Made by a program: the position numbers and the translations under genes. A DNA stretch of 64,000 nucleotides, from NCBI RefSeq assembly GCF_013030985.1, contig NZ_WPYP01000004.1, forward strand, positions 248,001 to 312,000, written 5' to 3'. Shown here piece by piece: positions 35,758-43,712 of this stretch; position 1 is the stretch's first letter, and the number at the start of each line of letters is the position of its first letter. A model generated the notes under the pieces. The model was not told the DNA's origin. It saw only the letters and a list, made by a program, of their open reading frames with translations, and did not search any database. Origin of the DNA: Ruegeria arenilitoris. Its GTDB lineage: Bacteria > Pseudomonadota > Alphaproteobacteria > Rhodobacterales > Rhodobacteraceae.

Positions 35758-36348
35758 ATGGCAAAAGCAATGAGCGGACAAAAACCTGTGACACCTTCAC
35801 CTGATGGCCTGGCCGCATCAGTCAAAGCAGCCAAAACCAAGGGATTGCCCCCCGTTCACCTGTGGAATCCTCCGTTTTGCGGCGATCTGGACATCCGGAT
35901 CGCAAAAGATGGCTCTTGGAGTTATTTAGGCTCGCCCATCAACCGGTTCGAGCTTGTGAAGCTTTTTTCTTCAATTCTTAAGAAAGAAGATGGGAAATAC
36001 TTTCTGGTGACTCCGGTCGAAAAGGTGGGAATCACGGTCGAGGATGCCCCCTTTGTGGCCGTCGATTTCGACATTCAGGGCGAAGGTGAGGCACAAAACC
36101 TGAGTTTCGCCACCCATGTCGGCGACACGGCGGTGGCCGGGCCGGACCATCCGATCCGCATTGTCATCGATCCCGAAACAGATGAGCCATCACCCTATAT
36201 ATTGGTTCGCGCGAACCTTGAGGCGCGGATTGACCGCAAAAGCTTCTATCGCCTCGTGGACATCGCCGAACACAGCGGCGACTGGTTCGGTGTCTGGTCC
36301 GGCGGGCAGTTTTTCCCCCTGATCAAATCCGACGACCTGCCGGGTTAA
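35758..36348 (+). CDS. DUF1285 family protein
   Basis: A 196-residue cytoplasmic protein of the DUF1285 family: PPVHLWNPPFCGDLDIRIAKDGSWSYLGSPINRFELVKLFSSIL is the hallmark N-terminus, with EDAPFVAVDFDI and IDRKSFYRLVDI following. The function is unknown. An ATG at 35770 (MSGQKPV) is a possible alternative start. In related genomes this gene often accompanies the MoxR/DUF58 operon; here it is divergent from it, which supports a shared role. Its last four bases overlap the stop of the convergent DMT gene. Confidence 0.85.
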   Translation: MAKAMSGQKPVTPSPDGLAASVKAAKTKGLPPVHLWNPPFCGDLDIRIAKDGSWSYLGSPINRFELVKLFSSILKKEDGKYFLVTPVEKVGITVEDAPFVAVDFDIQGEGEAQNLSFATHVGDTAVAGPDHPIRIVIDPETDEPSPYILVRANLEARIDRKSFYRLVDIAEHSGDWFGVWSGGQFFPLIKSDDLPG

Positions 36349-37310
36349 GCGAAGCTCGCGACCTTCCGGTCCTGCGCCAGCACAACCGCCATCGCCACGA
36401 TCCCCGCGCCCAGTGCGCGGGTCCAGTTCCACTCTTCCCCCAGCACCAGCATGATGAGCATCACGTAAAACGGCGCGATGTTGATGTGGAACGAGGCCAG
36501 CGCCACGCCCAGCCGCCCCACGGACGAGATGAACAGAACCTGACTCACCCCCATCGCCACCAACGCGTAGATCCCCAACATACCGACCTGCTGACCATCG
36601 ATCGGTGCGGTCGGCATGACCTCCATCCCCATTTGCCCGGCAACGAAGAACAGCAGCAGCGCCGAAACCAGCGCGCCCGTAAAAGTAATGGTGCTGCGCC
36701 CGGTCTGACTGAGTTCGGGAAAATCGCGTGCGGTCGCCATACAGGCCCAGCAGAACAAGCCGGTGGACGCGATGGCGCAGGCCGCCCCCAGCCCCAGTTG
36801 CGCCGGCGCCACAGCGCTGGTGGCGATCACGCCGCCAATGATCGAAACAATCACGCCCAGGGCAAAGTTCCACCGCAACCGCCGCGTTCCCGTCGCCAGC
36901 TCAATCAGTGTCGCAAACAACGGCGCACATGAAGCGATGATCGCTACAGTCACCGGATCGGTCATCTTTTGCGCCAGTATGAGCAGGAACATACCCGCAC
37001 CCAGCATTCCGCCGACAAACAACGCATGCCCCCAGCGCGCCCGCGACACACGGTCCGACCCATCGATCAGGAACCAGATCGGCAGCATGACCGCCACCGC
37101 CACCGCCAGCCGTGCGGCAAGCAACGCGACCGGAGGCCAGCTCTGCAGCAAAACCTCAGCCGCCGGGAACCCGGCCGCCCATGTCAGCATCGAAGCAACG
37201 GCCAAACCATTGCCGGACAAAGCTGAATTGCCGCCACCGGACACAGAGAGAGTGTTCCCGCGCGCGGGGTCAGGGCTCATTGCCATGGGGTTCATACCTT
37301 CTGTTGGCAC
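36345..37310 (-). CDS. EamA/DMT family exporter
   Basis: A 321-residue drug/metabolite transporter with ten predicted helices in two EamA repeats. The first half includes LTWAAGFPAAEVLLQSWPPVALLAARLAVAV and the second GRLGVALASFHINIAPFYVMLIMLVLGEEW, the usual end-of-repeat segment. About 35 residues of charged or glycine-rich sequence precede helix 1, so one of the internal ATGs could be the true start. Probably exports a small metabolite or amino acid; substrate unknown. Confidence 0.87.
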   Translation of the reverse strand: MPTEGMNPMAMSPDPARGNTLSVSGGGNSALSGNGLAVASMLTWAAGFPAAEVLLQSWPPVALLAARLAVAVAVMLPIWFLIDGSDRVSRARWGHALFVGGMLGAGMFLLILAQKMTDPVTVAIIASCAPLFATLIELATGTRRLRWNFALGVIVSIIGGVIATSAVAPAQLGLGAACAIASTGLFCWACMATARDFPELSQTGRSTITFTGALVSALLLFFVAGQMGMEVMPTAPIDGQQVGMLGIYALVAMGVSQVLFISSVGRLGVALASFHINIAPFYVMLIMLVLGEEWNWTRALGAGIVAMAVVLAQDRKVASFA

Positions 37311-37342
37311 GGCGCCGTTGAAATGATTCGCCGTATTATTCG

Positions 37343-37370
37343 GAACGTCCCTGATTTGCGCGGGGCGTTC
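37343..37370. repeat. Imperfect inverted repeat between the DMT gene and hyi
   Basis: GAACGTCCC and GGGGCGTTC form a 9-bp arm pair (one G-T) around a 10-base loop, in the 152-base divergent intergenic region. It could be an operator for either gene. No known regulator consensus is matched. Confidence 0.3.
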
Positions 37371-37462
37371 TGGCCGATTTTCGACAATCTGTCGTTTTTG
37401 ATCCTCTTTCGCTGAAAACGTCTCACCGCTAATCTCCGCGCAGAAACTGACCGAGACCGCCC

Positions 37463-38218
37463 ATGCCCAAATTCGCCGCCAATATCTCCTTGCTCTTTCC
37501 CGAGCTTCCCTATCTCGAACGGTTTCAGGCGGCAGCCGAGGCCGGGTTCAAGGCGGTCGAGATCCTGTTCCCCTATGAGCTGGCCGCCAAGGAAACCCGC
37601 CGCGCGTTGCTGGCCAACGGCTTGGAATTGGTGCTGATCAACGCGCCGCCGCCGAATTACACCGGGGCTGAGCCCGGCTATGCCGCCATTCCGGGTGGTG
37701 AGGCGCGGTTTCAATCCGATATCCGCCACGTGCTGCGCTATGCCGATATCCTGAGGCCGGGGCTGATCCACATCATGTCAGGCTATGCCTCTGGGCCGGA
37801 TGCGCAGGAGAGCTTTGTGCGCAACCTGCAATGGGCCGCAGATTTCGCCCCGCAACAGCTATTCACGATCGAGCCGCTCAACCCGGTGTCGCAGCCCGGT
37901 TACTTCCTGAACGACTACGAACTGGCGGCGCAGGTGCTGGACCGGGTAGACCGCCCCAATATTGGCCTGCAATTTGACAGCTTCCACGCCCATATGATCC
38001 ACGGCGATGCACAAGCGGTCTGGGATCGCTTTCACCCTCGGGTCGCCCACGCCCAGATCGGTGCCGCCCCGGATCGCAGCGAACCGGGCCTTGGGCCAAC
38101 AGATTTCGCTCGTCTGTTCACCGCCATGGATGCGGCGGGCTATTCCGGCTGGGTCAGCGCCGAATACACACCCTCAACACCTCGAACCCCCGACAGTCTT
38201 GGTTGGATGCAGGTCTAG
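37463..38218 (+). CDS. hyi: Hydroxypyruvate isomerase
   Basis: A 251-residue TIM-barrel isomerase interconverting hydroxypyruvate and tartronate semialdehyde in glyoxylate/glycerate metabolism. Characteristic parts are MPKFAANISLLFPELPYLERFQAAAEAGFKAVEILFPYE, the acidic metal ligands in LFTIEPLNPVSQPGYFL and IGLQFDSFHAHMI, and VAHAQIGAAPDRSEPG. Normal length. No tartronate semialdehyde reductase or gcl gene is adjacent. Confidence 0.9.
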   Translation: MPKFAANISLLFPELPYLERFQAAAEAGFKAVEILFPYELAAKETRRALLANGLELVLINAPPPNYTGAEPGYAAIPGGEARFQSDIRHVLRYADILRPGLIHIMSGYASGPDAQESFVRNLQWAADFAPQQLFTIEPLNPVSQPGYFLNDYELAAQVLDRVDRPNIGLQFDSFHAHMIHGDAQAVWDRFHPRVAHAQIGAAPDRSEPGLGPTDFARLFTAMDAAGYSGWVSAEYTPSTPRTPDSLGWMQV

Positions 38219-38280
38219 CTCTGGCCTTTTGACGGAAAATGCAGCACATCAGGAACATCTCGACCATCAGGATGCCTAAA

Positions 38281-38511
38281 ATGATTTCTGCCCGTTACAC
38301 CCGTGCCTTGTTCAGCCTGATCATGTCCGGTCTCATGTCCTGCATCGTGACCGGCATCGCGACCGTGAAAGCCATTGGACTTGGGCCCAACACCGTCAGC
38401 GACTGGATGGCGTCCTGGGCCTTCAGCTGGCCCATCGCCTTCACCGTCATCCTGCTGTTTGGCCCTTCCGTACAACGGCTGGTGAACCGCATGGTCAGTC
38501 CACAGGACTGA
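38281..38511 (+). CDS. DUF2798 family small membrane protein
   Basis: A 76-residue protein with two hydrophobic spans (ALFSLIMSGLMSCIVTGIATV and AFSWPIAFTVILLFGPSVQRLVNRMV), the usual DUF2798 layout. The start MISARYTRALF at 38281 is preferred; ATGs at 38239 and 38272 would add up to 14 residues. Function unknown. It sits between hyi and the convergent polA. Confidence 0.72.
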   Translation: MISARYTRALFSLIMSGLMSCIVTGIATVKAIGLGPNTVSDWMASWAFSWPIAFTVILLFGPSVQRLVNRMVSPQD

Positions 38512-38554
38512 CCCGCTGCGAAGAGGGCCCGTTGGGCCTGATGAGCAGCGCGCC

Positions 38555-41359
38555 CTAGTGCGCCTCGGCCCAGTTGGCACCCTGCCCGGCATCCACGCTC
38601 AGCTTCACATCCAGCTTTACGGCAGGATCAGAGGCGCCTTCCATGACGTCGCGCGCCACGTCAATCACCTGATCCACGGCACCTTCGGCCACTTCGAACA
38701 GCAATTCGTCATGCACCTGCAGCAGCATCTTTGCAGGCAACCCGTTGATCGCATCCGGCATCCGCACCATCGCGCGCCGGATCACATCCGCCGCAGTGCC
38801 CTGAATCGGCGCGTTGATTGCCGCCCGGCGCGAGAAGCCAGCATGCGGCCCCTTGGCATTGATCTCGGGCGTGTGGATTTTGCGACCGAACAGCGTCTGC
38901 ACATAGCCATGCTCTTTGGCGAAGGCGACCGTGTCATCCATATAGCGCCGAATACCCGGGAACCGTTCGAAATAGCGGTCGATAAAGCCCTGCGCCTCGG
39001 CCCGCGGGATGCGCAGGTTGCGCGCCAGACCAAAGCCCGAGATGCCGTAGATCACACCAAAGTTGATCGCCTTGGCCTGACGGCGGATATCCGGCGTCAT
39101 CTCGTCCAGCGGCACATCGAACATCTCGGACGCGGTCATGGCGTGAATGTCCAGCCCATCGGCAAAGGCCTGTTTCAGCGCCGGAATATCGGCGATATGC
39201 GCCAAAATCCGCAACTCGATCTGGCTATAGTCAAGGCTGACCATCACATTGCCCGGCTCGGCAATGAACGCCTCGCGAATGCGCCGCCCCTCTTCGGTGC
39301 GCACCGGAATGTTCTGCAGGTTCGGATCGGTCGAGGCCAGACGCCCCGTATTGGCCCCCGTAATCGAATAAGACGTATGCACCCGTCCCGTATCCGGATT
39401 GATATGGGTCTGCAGCGCGTCAGTGTAGGTCGATTTCAGTTTGGACAGCTGTCGCCAGTCCAGCACCCGGCGCGGCAGTTCATGCTCGGTCGCCAAGTCC
39501 TCAAGAATATCTGCGCCGGTCGAGTATTTCCCGGTCTTGCCCTTCTTGCCGCCCTCAAGCCCCATCTTGTCGAACAGGATTTCCCCCAGCTGTGCGGGTG
39601 AGCCGACGTTGAAGTTCTCACCGGCAAGTTCGTGGATCTCAGCCTCTAACCCGGCCATTTTCTGCGCAAACGCGTTCGACATACGGCTCAGCACATCGCG
39701 GTCGACCTTGATGCCATGCATCTCCATCTCGGCCAGAACCGGGATCAGCGGGCGTTCGAGCGTTTCATAGACCGTCGTCACCTGCACCTGATGCAGTTGC
39801 GGCTTGAACAGCTTCCACAGGCGCAGGGTGATATCCGCATCCTCGGCGGCGTAAGCCGTGGCTTCATCAATCGGAACCTTGTCGAAGGTGATCGCCGATT
39901 TGCCCGAGCCCAGCAACGGTTTGATCGGGATCGGCGTGTGGCTCAGATACCGCTCGGACAGCGTATCCATGCCATGCCCGTGCTCACCGCCATGCATGGC
40001 ATAGGACATCAGCATCGTGTCATCGATCGGAGCCACATCAACACCGTAGCGCTTAAATATCTTGGCGTCATATTTCATGTTCTGCCCGATCTTCAGGATC
40101 GACGGGTCCTCGAGCATCGGTTTCAGCAGCGTTAGAGCCTCATCCACTGGCATCTGCCCCTCGGCCAGCGCATCCGAGCCGAACAGGTCATCCGCCGCTC
40201 CATCGCGGTGGGTCAACGGGATGTAACAGGCTTCCCCGGCCTCAACACACAGCGAAATCCCCACCAGATCGGCGATCATCTCATTGAGGCCAGTGGTTTC
40301 GGTGTCAACGGCCACCCAGCCGCGCTCATAGGTCTGATCAATCCATTTCTGCAGCGCACCGGCATCGCGGACGCATTCATATTTCGACGCATCGAATGGC
40401 AGCGCTTCGGCCTCTTCGACCTCGGCAACAGGGGCAGGTGCATCAGCAATCACCGGAGCCTCGGCCCCCAGCTTGTCAGCGATGCGCTTGGTCAGGGTGC
40501 GGAACTCCATATCCGCCAAAAAGCCCAAGAGGGTGTCGGGATCCGGGTCCTTCACCTCCAGATCATCCAGGGTGAAGTCCAGCGGCGTCTGCTCATCCAA
40601 CTGCACCAGCTTCTTCGACAGCTCGATCTGCTCGCGCTTTTCGATCAGGGTCTGGCGCCGCTTGGGCTGTTTGATCTTCTCGGCATTGTCCAGCAGCGTT
40701 TCCAGATCGCCATATTCGTTGATCAGCAGGGCCGCTGTCTTGACCCCGATCCCCGGAGCCCCCGGCACGTTGTCCACCGAATCCCCGGCCAGCGCCTGCA
40801 CATCGACCACCCGTTCGGGGCCAACGCCGAATTTCTCGAGCACGCCATCCCGGTCGATGCGCTTGTTCTTCATCGCATCCAGCATTTCAACGCCGCCGCC
40901 GACTAGCTGCATCAGGTCCTTGTCGGAGCTGACGATGGTCACACGGCCCCCAGCCTCACGCGCCTGCACGGCGAGGGTGGCAATGATGTCGTCGGCCTCG
41001 TAACCCTCAAGCTCTTTGCAGGCGATGTTGAAGGCGCGCGTCGCCTCACGGGTCAGGGGCATTTGCGGGCGCAGATCCTCGGGCATCGCCTCGCGGTTGG
41101 CCTTGTAGAGATCATAGAGATCGTTGCGGAACGTGTGCGAGCCCTTGTCGAAAATTACCGCCACGTGGGTCGGCGCATCCGGCCCGGCGTTGCCCTCGAC
41201 ATATTTCTGCAGCATGTTGCAGAACCCCGAAACCGCCCCGATCGGCAGCCCGTCCGACTTGCGCGTCAATGGTGGCAGCGCGTGATAGGCCCTGAAAATA
41301 AAGGCCGATCCGTCGATCAGATGCAGGTGACACCCTTTTCCGAATTCGCTCTTGCTCAT
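38555..41359 (-). CDS. polA: DNA polymerase I
   Basis: A 934-residue family A polymerase for Okazaki-fragment processing and repair. The 5' nuclease domain occupies about 1-300 (HLIDGSAFIFRAYHALPPL, SSDKDLMQLV). A 3'-5' exonuclease with intact acidic residues follows (VAVDTETTGLNE), and the polymerase has motif A VSLDYSQIELRILAHI, motif B RRQAKAINFGVIYGISGFGLA and motif C LLQVHDELLFE. The start MSKSEFGKG at 41359 is preferred to a 14-codon longer frame. A secreted-protein gene diverges from it across only 27 bases. Confidence 0.96.
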   Translation of the reverse strand: MSKSEFGKGCHLHLIDGSAFIFRAYHALPPLTRKSDGLPIGAVSGFCNMLQKYVEGNAGPDAPTHVAVIFDKGSHTFRNDLYDLYKANREAMPEDLRPQMPLTREATRAFNIACKELEGYEADDIIATLAVQAREAGGRVTIVSSDKDLMQLVGGGVEMLDAMKNKRIDRDGVLEKFGVGPERVVDVQALAGDSVDNVPGAPGIGVKTAALLINEYGDLETLLDNAEKIKQPKRRQTLIEKREQIELSKKLVQLDEQTPLDFTLDDLEVKDPDPDTLLGFLADMEFRTLTKRIADKLGAEAPVIADAPAPVAEVEEAEALPFDASKYECVRDAGALQKWIDQTYERGWVAVDTETTGLNEMIADLVGISLCVEAGEACYIPLTHRDGAADDLFGSDALAEGQMPVDEALTLLKPMLEDPSILKIGQNMKYDAKIFKRYGVDVAPIDDTMLMSYAMHGGEHGHGMDTLSERYLSHTPIPIKPLLGSGKSAITFDKVPIDEATAYAAEDADITLRLWKLFKPQLHQVQVTTVYETLERPLIPVLAEMEMHGIKVDRDVLSRMSNAFAQKMAGLEAEIHELAGENFNVGSPAQLGEILFDKMGLEGGKKGKTGKYSTGADILEDLATEHELPRRVLDWRQLSKLKSTYTDALQTHINPDTGRVHTSYSITGANTGRLASTDPNLQNIPVRTEEGRRIREAFIAEPGNVMVSLDYSQIELRILAHIADIPALKQAFADGLDIHAMTASEMFDVPLDEMTPDIRRQAKAINFGVIYGISGFGLARNLRIPRAEAQGFIDRYFERFPGIRRYMDDTVAFAKEHGYVQTLFGRKIHTPEINAKGPHAGFSRRAAINAPIQGTAADVIRRAMVRMPDAINGLPAKMLLQVHDELLFEVAEGAVDQVIDVARDVMEGASDPAVKLDVKLSVDAGQGANWAEAH

Positions 41360-41386
41360 GCTGGTGCGCCTCATAAGATCGTGGTC

Positions 41387-41878
41387 ATGTTCAGTCTGCA
41401 CGTTTTATCGGCCATCGCGCCTGTAACCGCAATCGCTCTTGTCGCCACCGCCGCGCATGCTGGCCCGAAATTGCCCGCAGATTGCTTGGCGCATCAAGGC
41501 ACATCGGCCAATTGCGTACCGATTCTGGCCTGTTTGGGCGACAGCGGGATTTACTTCACCGGTCGCGCGATCGGTTGGAGCACGGGCACTTACGCCGGAC
41601 GCACAAGCGCAGAGTTCAGTTGCCACGGCGAGTGGCGCGCCCAGGGTCGTCTCGGGTTCGGAGAAGCCACGCTTGAATGTGACAACGGTCTGACGGGAAA
41701 CGCATTCTTTACCTATCAGCACCCGGAGACAGGCACTGCCAGGGGCCTGGGGCAGCTCAGCAATGGTGAGTCATTCCACGTGTGGTCCGGCGCCAATGTG
41801 GATCAGTTCCTGATCACCAGATATGGCGATGTCGACGCGGGTGCGCTGTGTCGGACCTTTGCCAAACCCGGCACCTGA
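41387..41878 (+). CDS. Small secreted protein of unknown function
   Basis: A 163-residue protein with a signal peptide (about 1-25, ATAAHA) and a mature part of about 138 residues with six cysteines that could form disulfides. It carries PADCLAHQGTSANCVPILACLGDSGIYFTGRAIGWSTGTYAG, GEATLECDNGLTGNAFFTYQ and DVDAGALCRTFAKPGT. I do not recognise the family, though Roseobacter genomes often contain proteins of this style. Divergent from polA; convergent with the zf-CHCC gene. Confidence 0.75.
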   Translation: MFSLHVLSAIAPVTAIALVATAAHAGPKLPADCLAHQGTSANCVPILACLGDSGIYFTGRAIGWSTGTYAGRTSAEFSCHGEWRAQGRLGFGEATLECDNGLTGNAFFTYQHPETGTARGLGQLSNGESFHVWSGANVDQFLITRYGDVDAGALCRTFAKPGT

Positions 41879-41885
41879 CGGACAA

Positions 41886-42101
41886 TCAGCCCTGTTCGGC
41901 GCCTTTCAGGGCGTATTTGCAATCGCAATAGGGGCACTCGACCCAGCCACTATCCTCGGGGATTTGCAGCCAGACGCGCGGATGGCCCAATGCGCCTTCG
42001 CCGCCATCACAGGCAACACGGGCGGTTTCCACGATCTTGGTTTCCGGCGCTTCGATTGTCACGGCTTGCGATCCTTCTTCGGTTGTCGGCCTCGCGGGCA
42101 T
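41886..42101 (-). CDS. zf-CHCC zinc-finger protein (NDUFS6-like)
   Basis: A 71-residue protein whose C-terminal half holds a Cys-His-Cys-Cys zinc site: VACDGGEGALGHPRVWLQI ... WVECPYCDCKYAL. This is the zf-CHCC fold of the mitochondrial complex I accessory subunit NDUFS6, whose alphaproteobacterial homologues associate with respiratory NADH dehydrogenase. The N-terminal 25 residues look disordered. The start is the ATG at 42101, 15 bases from the divergent ABC ATPase start. No nuo genes are in the window, so the complex I link is from family knowledge only. Confidence 0.87.
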   Translation of the reverse strand: MPARPTTEEGSQAVTIEAPETKIVETARVACDGGEGALGHPRVWLQIPEDSGWVECPYCDCKYALKGAEQG

Positions 42102-42116
42102 GTAATAGGTGCGTTT

Positions 42117-43142
42117 ATGAGCGATGAGCAAACCGGGGGCAAGGGTCACATGCGTGATGCGGCAATCAGGATCGACGGGCTGCGCAAGACCTATCGCGGC
42201 AGCAAGGGCCAGCCTGAAAAACACGCGCTGAAGGGCATTGACCTGACGGTGCCGCGTGGCTCGGTGTTTGGCCTGCTGGGGCCGAACGGGGCCGGAAAAT
42301 CGACGCTGATCAACATTCTGGCCGGGCTGGTGGTGAAATCTGCGGGCAAGGTGTCGATCTGGGGCTTCGATCAGGACCAGAACCCACGCCAGTCCCGCGC
42401 TGCAATCGGCGTGATGCCGCAAGAGCTGAACCTGGACCCGTTTTTTACCCCACGTGGCGCGTTGGAGGTTCAGGCCGGGCTGTATGGCGTACCCAAGGCG
42501 CAGCGCCGCAGCGATGATATTCTGGAACTGGTCGGCCTCAGCGACAAGGCCGAGGCCTATGCCCGCACCCTGTCCGGCGGCATGCGGCGGCGTCTGCTGC
42601 TGGCCAAGGCGCTGGTACATCACCCCAAGATTCTGGTGCTGGACGAACCCACCGCGGGCGTGGATATCGAGCTGCGCCAGATGCTCTGGACCAATGTGCG
42701 CAAGCTGAACGAGCAGGGCATGACCATCATCCTGACCACCCATTACCTGGAAGAAGCACAGGAGATGTGCGACGAGATCGCCATCATCAATCACGGCGAA
42801 AAGATCGCACAGGACAGCACCGCCAACCTGCTCGGCCGCATGGACAGCCGGACCATGGTGATCGCCCCGGACAGCCCGGTCACCGATCTGCCGGTAGCTG
42901 AGGGCGTCGAAGCCACCCTGCGCGACGATGGCAGCCTGGTTCTGCAATACCGCAGCGCCCAGACCAGCGCCGAACAGGTGCTGGAATCCGTCCGCGCTGC
43001 CAACATCCGTATCCGCGACGTCCGCACCGAAGAGGCTGACCTAGAGGATGTGTTTCTCGCCCTCACCTCTGCCCGTGCGGATGACACCCCGGCGGAGGAT
43101 CACGATCAGCCGCGCCGGGGGATGCACCGGGTCAAGCTCTAG
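42117..43142 (+). CDS. ABC-2 type transporter ATP-binding protein
   Basis: A 341-residue ABC ATPase with Walker A GPNGAGKSTLINIL, signature TLSGGMRRRLLLAKAL, Walker B ILVLDEPTAGVD and the H-loop TTHYLEEAQEMCDE. The C-terminal extension of about 100 residues resembles YadG/drug-exporter ATPases. Its permease would be expected directly downstream, but that position holds the convergent DUF1203 gene, so the permease must be elsewhere. An ATG at 42150 is an alternative start. It overlaps the DUF1203 stop by four bases. Confidence 0.9.
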   Translation: MSDEQTGGKGHMRDAAIRIDGLRKTYRGSKGQPEKHALKGIDLTVPRGSVFGLLGPNGAGKSTLINILAGLVVKSAGKVSIWGFDQDQNPRQSRAAIGVMPQELNLDPFFTPRGALEVQAGLYGVPKAQRRSDDILELVGLSDKAEAYARTLSGGMRRRLLLAKALVHHPKILVLDEPTAGVDIELRQMLWTNVRKLNEQGMTIILTTHYLEEAQEMCDEIAIINHGEKIAQDSTANLLGRMDSRTMVIAPDSPVTDLPVAEGVEATLRDDGSLVLQYRSAQTSAEQVLESVRAANIRIRDVRTEEADLEDVFLALTSARADDTPAEDHDQPRRGMHRVKL

Positions 43143-43603
43143 GCGCGGTCGATTCGCGCCTGATAGCAATTGTTCCGGGCTGAGCGGACGTGGATATAAG
43201 CCACGTCCGAACGGGTAAAGATATCTCTGACTTTCGCGCCAATCTGGTCCGTAGGTGTGATCGCTCCGGTGCCATAAACAATTCTGTCATCCTGCCCATA
43301 GCCTTTGATCAGGTAGTCGGGCGAGGAGGTCAAAATTTCGGGCATCTCTTCGTCCTCGTACCGCTCACACGGGGCGGCACACAGAAAGATCGGGCCGGTT
43401 TCGGCATAAGGATGTGTCTCTAAAAAGGGGCGATGGGCCAAAATCAGCATCGCTTCGCCCTCGGGGATGTTTTGCAGGCAATGACGGCAGGGATTGCCTA
43501 GCCCCGTGGAAACGGCCCGCTCTGGTGCGGCACCATAAGCATCCGGATGACCGGCCTGAAGGGCGCGCACCTCGTCGGTTGGCAATGCGGTGATTTTGAA
43601 CAT
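43139..43603 (-). CDS. DUF1203 family protein
   Basis: A 154-residue soluble protein of the DUF1203 family, recognised by GNPCRHCLQNIPEGEAMLILAHRPF, YAETGPIFLCAAPCERYE and SDVAYIHVRSARNNCYQARIDR. Cysteines in CRHC and CAAPC could bind metal. Function unknown. The start MFKITALPTDEV at 43603 is preceded by AAAGGAGGT, so longer upstream extensions are rejected. It lies divergent from dnaE2. Confidence 0.85.
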   Translation of the reverse strand: MFKITALPTDEVRALQAGHPDAYGAAPERAVSTGLGNPCRHCLQNIPEGEAMLILAHRPFLETHPYAETGPIFLCAAPCERYEDEEMPEILTSSPDYLIKGYGQDDRIVYGTGAITPTDQIGAKVRDIFTRSDVAYIHVRSARNNCYQARIDRA

Positions 43604-43681
43604 ATCGGACCTCCTTTTTTCCAACCATGCGCATCTGGAACACCCCAAGCGACCCGTTTCCTGCGCAAAGGACTCGAAAAA

Positions 43682-43696
43682 GAACAAAACGTGAAT
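43682..43696. promoter_or_regulatory. Near-consensus LexA box upstream of dnaE2
   Basis: GAAC-AAAACGT-GAAT lies 17 bases before the dnaE2 start. The alphaproteobacterial LexA box is GTTC-N7-GTTC, which reads GAAC-N7-GAAC on this strand; one base differs here. The A-rich spacer and the match in position to the perfect box upstream of imuB support a real site. Confidence 0.65.
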
Positions 43697-43712
43697 ATAA
43701 TGTGGAATCGCC

